From an uncultured Bacteroidales bacterium (GTDB lineage Bacteria > Bacteroidota > Bacteroidia > Bacteroidales > F082): a DNA stretch of 41,993 nt. Shown in pieces: positions 16,762-23,424 of the stretch; position 1 is the first letter of the stretch, and each line of letters opens with the position of its first letter. The stretch lies in the NCBI GenBank assembly GCA_947305795.1, contig CAMZEK010000021.1, positions 1 to 41,993 on the forward strand, written 5' to 3'. The translations under genes and the position numbers were made by a program. The notes under the pieces were generated by a model, which was not told the DNA's origin, made no database searches, and worked only from the letters and a program-made list of their open reading frames with translations.

Positions 16762-18051
16762 ATGGCAAAGAAAATACAGGATTCGGACTTTTTGTATTCA
16801 TTTTTACTGCCTTATGTCAATTGGCACACGCGTCGTTCGTACCGCAGGTTTGAGGTGCACGGCAAGGATCATTTGCCCAAGGAAGGCGCCATGGTTTTTG
16901 GCGTCAACCACAGTAATACGCTGATGGACGCTTTGGTATTGCTTTCGTCTGACAATATCAAGAAGGTTTTTATTGCAAGAGGCGATATTTTCAAGAATCC
17001 TGCCGTGGCCAAAATCCTGCACTTTCTTCGCATTTTGCCCATCTTTCGCATTCGTAACGGAGTGGCTGCTGTGCGACAGAATGACGATTCGCTCAACAAA
17101 GCCGTCGACGTGCTTCACGATCATGTTGACCTCTACCTTTTCCCAGAAGGTACTCACCGCACCAAGCACTCATTGATGCGTATGGGCAAGGGTTTGTTTC
17201 ACATCGCTTTGGATGCCAATAAGCAGTTTGGCGACAAGAGTCCTGTCTACATTATTCCTACGGCTATTGAATACGGCGACTATTTTCGCTACCGCAGCAC
17301 TGCTATGATCAATTTTGGTGAGCCGATCAACGTGACCGATTTCCTTAAAAATACCACCGAGGAAAATGAAGCTATCACCATTAATCAGCTTAAGGACTTG
17401 CTCAGCAATGAGATCTCTAAACTTTTCACCTACATTCCCGACGACGAAGACTATGATGCCATTTGGGAAATTGTGAAGATGAAGAATGAAAAACGTGCTG
17501 GAGGCCTTTACCAGAAGATGCTCCGTAATCGTGCGACGGTGGCTAAAGTGTTGAAGTTCAAGGAAAACAATCCAGAAGGAGCGAAAGAGCTTTTTGAGCG
17601 CGTAATGGATTTTGCCAAGGAACGTGTGCGCCAAAGGATTTCCGTCACTTCGACCGCGAAGAAATATCCACTTCTCAATTTTTTGTGGAAACTGACTTTG
17701 CTTTTGGTGGGATTGCCTTACTTTGTGGTTTCGGCGGTCGTGAATTTCCCCATTTGGCTTGTTACAGCTATCATCAGAGGGCAGTTGAAAGACCCGGCTT
17801 TTGGCAACACGGTGAGCTATGGTGTGGAGTTTGTACTTTTCCCCATCATTTTCGTAGTTGGCACCGTTTTGATGTTCTGTAACTTGCCTTGGACGTGGGC
17901 GTTGGGAGGTACTGTGCTGCTCTATTTCTCTTATATGCTGTTTGTAGATTATTGTGAATTGTTCCGCCGTTGGTTATCCGACGTGCGCTGGACCTTTAAG
18001 AAAAAGCTTCGCAAACAATATTTATCACTGAATTTGAATAAGTTATTCTAA
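16762..18051 (+). CDS. Membrane-associated PlsC-type acyltransferase
   Basis: The 429-residue product has the phospholipid-acyltransferase signature NHSNTLMDALVLL with His50 and Asp56 (spacing HX5D, as in the GPAT-like branch), and the FPEGTHR motif at 127-133 that binds the phosphate of the acceptor. An arginine-rich patch follows. The C-terminal third holds several hydrophobic segments (about 315-395), so it is probably bound to the inner membrane. It probably acylates glycerol-3-phosphate or lysophosphatidate in phospholipid synthesis; which of the two is not clear. A phosphatase gene begins 19 bases after its stop, suggesting one transcript. The start is set by the -7 box. Confidence 0.85.
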   Translation: MAKKIQDSDFLYSFLLPYVNWHTRRSYRRFEVHGKDHLPKEGAMVFGVNHSNTLMDALVLLSSDNIKKVFIARGDIFKNPAVAKILHFLRILPIFRIRNGVAAVRQNDDSLNKAVDVLHDHVDLYLFPEGTHRTKHSLMRMGKGLFHIALDANKQFGDKSPVYIIPTAIEYGDYFRYRSTAMINFGEPINVTDFLKNTTEENEAITINQLKDLLSNEISKLFTYIPDDEDYDAIWEIVKMKNEKRAGGLYQKMLRNRATVAKVLKFKENNPEGAKELFERVMDFAKERVRQRISVTSTAKKYPLLNFLWKLTLLLVGLPYFVVSAVVNFPIWLVTAIIRGQLKDPAFGNTVSYGVEFVLFPIIFVVGTVLMFCNLPWTWALGGTVLLYFSYMLFVDYCELFRRWLSDVRWTFKKKLRKQYLSLNLNKLF

Positions 18052-18070
18052 TATTAAACCTATAGAAAAC

Positions 18071-18781
18071 ATGTCACAACGCTGGATTATTCCCGACATT
18101 CACGGTTGCGTAAAGACTGTTCAAACGCTGCTCGAATACCAACTGAAGGTCACAAAACATGATAAAATCTATTTCCTCGGGGACTACATTGACCGCGGCC
18201 CTGATGGGAAGGGCGTCATCGACTATTTGATGCACCTCAAGGAAGAGGAGTATGACGTTTATTTCATCAAAGGCAATCATGAAGACATGTGTGTCAGCGC
18301 ATTTGAGGCTGACCAAAAGAAGAAACTTTTCGGCGGCAAACATCCTGAGCAGAAGGAATGGGAGGCCGTGGGGGCTGCTGAAACGTTGAAAAGTTTTGGC
18401 GTGAAGCATCCGCGTGAGATTCCGCAGCGCTACATCGACTGGATGAACGCTTGTGTGCCCTACATTGAGTTGGAAGATTACATCCTTGTCCATGCAGGCA
18501 TGAATTTCAATTTGCCGAATCCTTTTGAAGACACAAAAAGTATGATGTGGACGCGTAGTTTTCATGTCAATTATGAAAAGTCGGGCGGCAGAAAAATCAT
18601 CCATGGCCATATCCCTGTGGATTACAGCTTCATGAGTCTGGTCATTGAAAACAATGATTCCTATGATTTCATTGTTTTGGATAATGGTGTTTTCGCGACC
18701 AAAAAGCCAGGTATGGGCAACTTGATGGCTTTCAATCCCGATACGAAACAGCTTGTGGCTCAGAGTAATATGGATATGTAA
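18071..18781 (+). CDS. Metallophosphatase, Ser/Thr protein phosphatase-like
   Basis: The 236-residue cytoplasmic protein carries all metal-binding motifs of the calcineurin-like phosphoesterases: PDIHG (Asp9, His11), GDYIDRGP (37-44), GNHE (68-71), LVHAG and the closing HGHIP. It belongs with bacterial PP2A/PrpE-like or diadenosine-tetraphosphatase-like enzymes of this size. The substrate (phosphoprotein or dinucleoside polyphosphate) cannot be told apart here. The gene follows the acyltransferase by 19 bases. Its TAA stop is immediately followed by the stop of the convergent hydrolase-GNAT gene with no base between. Confidence 0.88.
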   Translation: MSQRWIIPDIHGCVKTVQTLLEYQLKVTKHDKIYFLGDYIDRGPDGKGVIDYLMHLKEEEYDVYFIKGNHEDMCVSAFEADQKKKLFGGKHPEQKEWEAVGAAETLKSFGVKHPREIPQRYIDWMNACVPYIELEDYILVHAGMNFNLPNPFEDTKSMMWTRSFHVNYEKSGGRKIIHGHIPVDYSFMSLVIENNDSYDFIVLDNGVFATKKPGMGNLMAFNPDTKQLVAQSNMDM

Positions 18782-19954
18782 TTAGGAAATGCTTTTTTGG
18801 AAGGCCAACCGTTCGTCTCCGTTGAGGAGGTGAATGATGCCACAATACTGGTATCCATGTTTTTCCAAACCTTTCCGCATGATAACATTAGACTCGTGGG
18901 TGTCGATGCGGATGTTTTGGGCAATGGCTTCACAATAGTTCAGGATGGCATCGAGTACGCCGTGTGAATCGGGTGTGCTGGCTATGCGGTGGATGACATG
19001 GTAAGGCTTTTCGTTCAACCATTGGCCATTGTATATGGTTTTGTATGTTGGCTCGGGGCTAGGGATCAAGGCGAAAGTTCCCACAATTGTTTCCTTTTCA
19101 TTGACCAAAATGTGGCTGAATCCCTGTTCGATGTCCTTTTGAAACATGGCATCTGTTGGATATCCGTCGGGCCATTGGAAAGTATTGCCATAGCTGCGCA
19201 TGATATCGCGGGCTTGGTCGCGGAGATTGAGGATGACGGGCAGATCGACGGGAGTGGAATGGCGGAAAGTATAGCCTGACAGGAAGGCTTTGACCATCGC
19301 ATTGAAAGTATTATGATGCTTGTTGGCGATGAAATGGTCGCCGTTGAGGATGGCCAATTGTGCATTGGGTAAACTGTTGTGTATGAGTCTTGTGTGCGAC
19401 TCCTTAATCATATCCTTCGTGCCAGCCACGACTAAAACGGGCATCGTCAGACGGGCAAGTTCGGCTGGAGCAATGTGCGGCTCATTGACCATCAGGCCAA
19501 GCATCTCGGCGTTTTTATTCGCTTTTTCTGATTTACCAGCGAATCGTTTCGCGATGTGATAGCCGACTTCAATGGGCCATTGGTAGAGAGGCTTTACTCC
19601 GCTTGGAAAAAGGTTGGCGCCGTTAAGAATCAGTTTTTCAATTCTTTCTGGGTGTTTCAGGGCGAGGGTGAGGGCAATATTGCCGCCGTCGGAGAAGCCT
19701 AAAATGATGGCTTTTTCGATGCCTTTTTCGTCCATGAAGTCGTGTAAGTCATCGGCGAATTGCTTGATGGTGAAAGGCTTTTCACCCTGTGGCGATTGTC
19801 CGTGACCGCGCGTATCAATTGCAATGACACGATAATCTTTTGAGAAACAATCAATTTGGTGCTCAAAGTAATCGCAACTTTCGCCGTTACCGTGAAGCAG
19901 GATGAGAGGCTGTCCTTCGCCTTTTTCGATGTAGTGGAGCCGAATGTCTGACAT
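18782..19954 (-). CDS. Alpha/beta hydrolase fused to a GNAT-like domain
   Basis: This 390-residue protein has two enzymatic domains. Residues 1-225 form an alpha/beta hydrolase with LLHGNGES (oxyanion loop), the nucleophile elbow GFSDGG (Ser88), the acid Asp181 in VAGTKD and the base His207 in NGDHF. Residues 228-390 look like a GNAT acetyltransferase: PVILNLRDQARDIM at the start, IVGTFALIPSPEPTYK as the central strands, and ESNVIMRKGLEKHGYQYCGIIHL at the end. The linker is short. A -7 box at 19973-19980 fixes the start at 19954 rather than 19975. The substrates are unknown. The fusion suggests consecutive hydrolysis and acylation, or linked detoxification, which is inference. Confidence 0.82.
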   Translation of the reverse strand: MSDIRLHYIEKGEGQPLILLHGNGESCDYFEHQIDCFSKDYRVIAIDTRGHGQSPQGEKPFTIKQFADDLHDFMDEKGIEKAIILGFSDGGNIALTLALKHPERIEKLILNGANLFPSGVKPLYQWPIEVGYHIAKRFAGKSEKANKNAEMLGLMVNEPHIAPAELARLTMPVLVVAGTKDMIKESHTRLIHNSLPNAQLAILNGDHFIANKHHNTFNAMVKAFLSGYTFRHSTPVDLPVILNLRDQARDIMRSYGNTFQWPDGYPTDAMFQKDIEQGFSHILVNEKETIVGTFALIPSPEPTYKTIYNGQWLNEKPYHVIHRIASTPDSHGVLDAILNYCEAIAQNIRIDTHESNVIMRKGLEKHGYQYCGIIHLLNGDERLAFQKSIS

Positions 19955-19972
19955 GATGTTTGATTGAGGTCG

Positions 19973-19980
19973 CAAAAATA
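19973..19980 (-). promoter_or_regulatory. -7 box of the hydrolase-GNAT gene
   Basis: TATTTTTG on the minus strand is an exact consensus match 18 bases before the ATG at 19954. Confidence 0.65.
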
Positions 19981-20010
19981 CAGAAAATCGGCGAGTTATC
20001 CGACAGCAAA

Positions 20011-20046
20011 CGACAACAAACGTTTACAGTCGACAACAAACGTTTA
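20011..20046. repeat. Two 16-base direct repeats with 20-base period
   Basis: CGACAACAAACGTTTA occurs at 20011-20026 and again at 20031-20046, and a degenerate start (CGACAGCAAA) precedes at 20001. Each unit contains the palindrome AAACGTTT. The period of two helical turns suits binding of a dimeric regulator on one DNA face. The repeats lie between the divergent hydrolase-GNAT and helicase genes. No binding protein is known. Confidence 0.6.
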
Positions 20047-20115
20047 TTCAATAGATAGGTCTTGGTAAATGGTGTTTCTTTGCGGATGCAAAAAAAACTC
20101 AACCCTTACAAAAAA

Positions 20116-22260
20116 ATGAAAAATAATTCTTACTTTAGCCCAATGAACACAATCCAAAGCATGGCGCAGCAAACCTTTGTCAACCAAAAACTTGACTTTG
20201 TCGAGGAATTGGTGCTATACACCGACTCACACATCTTCCTCACGGGAAAGGCAGGTACTGGCAAAACCACTTTTCTGAAAAACTTGCCACTGAAGACCTA
20301 CAAACGTATGGTTGTGGTGGCTCCTACGGGTGTGGCGGCGCTCAATGCGGGTGGACAGACCATCCACTCGTTTTTCCAATTGCCTTTCGGCCCATTGCCA
20401 CCTGGTACCACCGCCATTACAGCACAACTTCATAAGATGAAGAAACGGAAAATCAACCTCATACGTGGCCTTGACTTGCTCATCATCGATGAAATCAGCA
20501 TGGTACGTGCCGATGTTTTGGATGCCGTCAATGCCGTGTTGCGCCGCGTGCGCCGTTCGCAGAAACCTTTTGGTGGTCTGCAACTCCTCATGATTGGCGA
20601 TGTGCACCAACTGGCTCCCGTGGCCAAGCAGGAAGAATGGGAGATGCTGTCTCCTTATTATGACACACCTTATTTCTTTGGCAGCCAAGTGTTAAAAAAG
20701 GCGCCTTACGTCTGCGTGGAGTTGGAGCACATTTACCGCCAACACGATAAGGATTTCATTACCTTATTAAACAAGGTGCGCGATAACCGTATGGATAGAG
20801 AATGCCTTAATATCCTGAACCAAAGGTTTTTGCCTAGTTTTAGGCCAAATGACAGTGAAGGATACATTACTCTGACCACACATAATTATCAAGCCGACCA
20901 AATTAACGAGTCGAAGTTAGAGGCTATCAATGAAAAGCCATTGACTTTCAAAGCGTTGATACGTGGCGTCTTTCCCGAAAACACCTATCCCACCAAGGAG
21001 GAGCTGACATTGAAAATCGGAGCACAAGTGATGTTTGTGAAGAACGATCCGAGTCCCGAGAAAGCGTTCTACAATGGCAAAATCGGACGGTTGGTTGGTT
21101 ATGATGAAGAAGAAAACATCCTCACGGTGCTTTGTGGCAATGAGCATGTCACCGTGGAGCCGCTCAAATGGCAGAACATGGAATACGCCATTAACCCAGA
21201 CAACAACGAGATTGTGGAAAACGAAATTGGCAGCTTCACCCAAATGCCATTGCGACTAGCATGGGCCGTCACCATTCACAAGAGCCAAGGTCTCACCTTC
21301 GACAAGGTCATCGTCGATGCGGGACAGGCCTTCGCTCACGGACAGGTTTATGTGGCACTGAGCCGCTGCACCTCATTGGAAGGGTTGGTGCTGAAAACCC
21401 GCATCGGTTCGGAGGCTTTGGTCAACGACTATTCGGTGAGCCGCTTCGTGGAACAGATTCCTGACAAGGAGCCTTCGCAAGAGAAAGTCGAACAGCTACG
21501 CCACGAATACGAGTTGGAAACTATGCTCGAACTCATTGATTTTACTGGCATCTACAACGATTTCGTAAAGTTGGTGAAGGTGATTTACGGCAATGACACG
21601 CTTTTTGAAAACACGATGATTCAGGATCTTTCTCAGCGACGCAACCGTATCCATGAAGAATTGTGCCAAGTAGGCATCAAGTTTGAAAGCCAGATACAGA
21701 AACTTCATTTCGAGGCGTCTATGTGCGAGAAAAATCCTGCCCTGCAGGAACGGCTGAAGAAAGGTGTGGCCTACTTTGACGAGCACCTGAAATCCATTGC
21801 TGCCGGGTTGTTCAACCTGCCGTTCAAGACAGATAACCAAACTGTGAACGAGCAGCTTACAGAGGCTTTACAGCAGCTCAAGGAAGACATCTTCTTGAAA
21901 GGCAGTTGTTTGGAGGCTTGCAAAGATGGTTTCAGCGTGCGTGAATACCAGAAAACCAAGTCGGTGAAATTGCTTGAGGCTGAAAAGAGTGAAAAGAAGA
22001 AGATTGAGATCAAAGATGATACAATGAACGATAGTCCGCTGTATAAGGCGTTGTTGGCGTGGCGCTTAAAGCAGGCAAAAGATGCCGAGGTTCCGGCTTA
22101 TACCATCGCACACAACAAAACTCTGAAAGCTATTGCTCAGGAAAAACCAGTCACGTTGATGGCACTGAAAGAGGTAAAGGGTATGGGAGTCAAAAGTGTG
22201 AAACGGTTTGGCGACGAAATCCTTAGCATTGTGTTGAGTTACGTTTCCACCGAAACGTAA
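20116..22260 (+). CDS. PIF1-like superfamily 1B helicase with HRDC-like C-terminus
   Basis: The protein (714 residues from this start) has Walker A GKAGTGKTT (44-52), the motif APTGVAALN, Walker B LLIIDEIS (121-128) and GDVHQLAPV as motif III. The C-terminal helicase motifs include AVTIHKSQGLTFDKVIVDAG and YVALSRCTSLEGLVL, placing it with PIF1/RecD2-type helicases. After a helical region, residues about 630-714 (YKALLAWRLKQAKDAEVPAYTIAHNKTL, then LMALKEVKGMG) form an HRDC-like nucleic-acid-binding domain. It probably unwinds DNA 5' to 3' in replication or repair. Starts at 20143 and 20161 are also possible; 20161 would leave the N-terminal length most usual for the family. Confidence 0.88.
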   Translation: MKNNSYFSPMNTIQSMAQQTFVNQKLDFVEELVLYTDSHIFLTGKAGTGKTTFLKNLPLKTYKRMVVVAPTGVAALNAGGQTIHSFFQLPFGPLPPGTTAITAQLHKMKKRKINLIRGLDLLIIDEISMVRADVLDAVNAVLRRVRRSQKPFGGLQLLMIGDVHQLAPVAKQEEWEMLSPYYDTPYFFGSQVLKKAPYVCVELEHIYRQHDKDFITLLNKVRDNRMDRECLNILNQRFLPSFRPNDSEGYITLTTHNYQADQINESKLEAINEKPLTFKALIRGVFPENTYPTKEELTLKIGAQVMFVKNDPSPEKAFYNGKIGRLVGYDEEENILTVLCGNEHVTVEPLKWQNMEYAINPDNNEIVENEIGSFTQMPLRLAWAVTIHKSQGLTFDKVIVDAGQAFAHGQVYVALSRCTSLEGLVLKTRIGSEALVNDYSVSRFVEQIPDKEPSQEKVEQLRHEYELETMLELIDFTGIYNDFVKLVKVIYGNDTLFENTMIQDLSQRRNRIHEELCQVGIKFESQIQKLHFEASMCEKNPALQERLKKGVAYFDEHLKSIAAGLFNLPFKTDNQTVNEQLTEALQQLKEDIFLKGSCLEACKDGFSVREYQKTKSVKLLEAEKSEKKKIEIKDDTMNDSPLYKALLAWRLKQAKDAEVPAYTIAHNKTLKAIAQEKPVTLMALKEVKGMGVKSVKRFGDEILSIVLSYVSTET

Positions 22261-22296
22261 ACTGGACTTTTATGAGCCCATTGTTGAAAAATTGTA

Positions 22297-22322
22297 TATC
22301 TTTGTGCGGTTAAACCAAGGAG
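22297..22322 (+). promoter_or_regulatory. -7 box and a rare Shine-Dalgarno-like site of guaD
   Basis: TATCTTTG at 22297-22304 matches the -7 consensus. AAGGAG at 22317-22322 lies 10 bases before the ATG at 22333. A Shine-Dalgarno match is uncommon in this window, and it supports 22333 over the out-of-frame ATG at 22326. Confidence 0.55.
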
Positions 22323-22332
22323 AAAATGACCC

Positions 22333-22821
22333 ATGGAGAACACAAGCATAACAGAACAGGATCGTGAATTTATGCGCGAGGCCATTCGTCTTGCCAACGA
22401 GAGCGTGAAAAATGGGGGAGGCCCCTTTGGCGCCGTCATTGTGAAGGATGGTGAAATTGTTGCGGGAAGCGCCAATAGCGTCACCACCGACAACGACCCG
22501 ACAGCACATGCCGAGGTGAATACTATTCGTAAGGCTTGCCGCAAGTTGGGCACTTTCGACCTTTCGGGTTGTGTCATCTACACCTCGTGCGAGCCATGCC
22601 CGATGTGTCTCGGTGCCATCTATTGGGCGCACATTGACCGCATTTATTACGGCAACACAAAAAAAGACGCTGCCGAAATCGACTTTGCTGACGACTTCAT
22701 TTATAGAGAGTTGGACAAGCAGATAGGGGAGCGTTCGGTGCCTTTCATCCCGTTGTTGCGCAACGAGTCCATTCACACCTTCCAGATGTGGAGAGAAAAA
22801 GAAGACAAGACAGAATACTAA
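22333..22821 (+). CDS. guaD: Guanine deaminase (cytidine-deaminase fold)
   Basis: The 162-residue zinc enzyme shows the deaminase signatures THAEVNTIRKA-type (here TAHAEV, His59 and Glu61) and TSCEPCPMC (Cys89 and Cys92 as zinc ligands). Extended similarities to bacterial GuaD include DPTAHAEV, ACRKLGTFDLSGC, GAIYWA and the C-terminal FIYRELDKQIGERSVPF. This separates it from tRNA adenosine deaminase TadA. It converts guanine to xanthine and ammonia in purine salvage. It has its own promoter 72 bases after the helicase stop. With adenine deaminase in the same window, both purine base deaminations are encoded. Confidence 0.9.
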   Translation: MENTSITEQDREFMREAIRLANESVKNGGGPFGAVIVKDGEIVAGSANSVTTDNDPTAHAEVNTIRKACRKLGTFDLSGCVIYTSCEPCPMCLGAIYWAHIDRIYYGNTKKDAAEIDFADDFIYRELDKQIGERSVPFIPLLRNESIHTFQMWREKEDKTEY

Positions 22822-22860
22822 TCTTGTTGCTTTTTGGGAATGCCGTCCTTGAGCCTTTGT

Positions 22861-23124
22861 TTACCGTTCCACAAAAGTCACGTGTACGGTATCACCAAAA
22901 GTTTTCCCAATCTTCTTTCGGATGTCCTTTCTAAGCCCAATGATATGGCATGGTGTACCCATCCGGACAATTTGTCCGTCATAGGGGACTCCGTCAAAAG
23001 TGGCGTGAACCAATAGCCTACTTTTGCCGAATAGTGTCTTGATGTCGAAAGGCACCTCAACGTATGCCGCATCCATGTCTTCGTTTTGGAGAATGACGGT
23101 GTCAAATTCAAGGACAGGTGGCAT
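22861..23124 (-). CDS. DUF1905-family protein
   Basis: The 87-residue protein matches the DUF1905 family over its whole length: [21 protein letters not shown], the [16 protein letters not shown] strand pair, and [22 protein letters not shown] at the end. The predicted fold is a small beta barrel. The biochemical role is unknown. In some genomes this domain sits beside or is fused to a YdeI-like domain. Here it begins three bases after the stop of a small winged-helix protein, so the two are almost certainly one operon. Start and length fit the family. Confidence 0.85.
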   Translation of the reverse strand: MPPVLEFDTVILQNEDMDAAYVEVPFDIKTLFGKSRLLVHATFDGVPYDGQIVRMGTPCHIIGLRKDIRKKIGKTFGDTVHVTFVER

Positions 23125-23127
23125 GGG

Positions 23128-23301
23128 TCATTTTGCTGGCTCCCATTTGCAACGGATGGGCGAAACGATGGCACCTTCTTTCTTCAGTTCGGCGAAAGCC
23201 TTGTCCACTTCTTTGCGGTCGGCGTTCAAAGCCTTGGTCACGTCGCCAGCCGAAACGGGTTTACCAGCCTCGCACATGGCTTGTAATACTTGCTCTTTCA
23301 T
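23128..23301 (-). CDS. Small winged-helix DNA-binding-like protein
   Basis: The 57-residue product (MKEQVLQAMCEAGKPVSAGDVTKAL, then DRKEVDKAFAELKKEGAIVSP) has the helix-turn-helix-wing pattern of minimal winged-helix domains: a helix, GKPVSAGDVTKAL, a recognition-like helix DRKEVDKAFAELKKEG and a two-strand wing. The start at 23301 is chosen because a longer in-frame reading to 23337 would overlap a -7 box at 23335-23342. It heads a two-gene operon with DUF1905. It may regulate the operon or bind RNA or protein; no target is known. Confidence 0.75.
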   Translation of the reverse strand: MKEQVLQAMCEAGKPVSAGDVTKALNADRKEVDKAFAELKKEGAIVSPIRCKWEPAK

Positions 23302-23334
23302 TTTTGGAAATAGTTTTTGACGAGTTTCGGGCTG

Positions 23335-23342
23335 CAAAGTTA
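23335..23342 (-). promoter_or_regulatory. -7 box of the wHTH-DUF1905 operon
   Basis: TAACTTTG on the minus strand matches the consensus 33 bases before the ATG at 23301. Confidence 0.6.
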
Positions 23343-23395
23343 CAGTTTTTCCCTGACTTTTTCATTTTTATCGATTTTACAAAACCTTAAATTTT

Positions 23396-23403
23396 TATCT
23401 TTG
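23396..23403 (+). promoter_or_regulatory. -7 box of the TonB-receptor gene
   Basis: TATCTTTG matches the consensus 21 bases before the ATG at 23425. Confidence 0.65.
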
Positions 23404-23424
23404 CAGCCTGAAAAATTCGAGCAA

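Noticed and set aside
20001..20046. Possible CRISPR-like repeats
   Set aside because: Only two exact 16-base copies separated by four bases; no spacers and no array.
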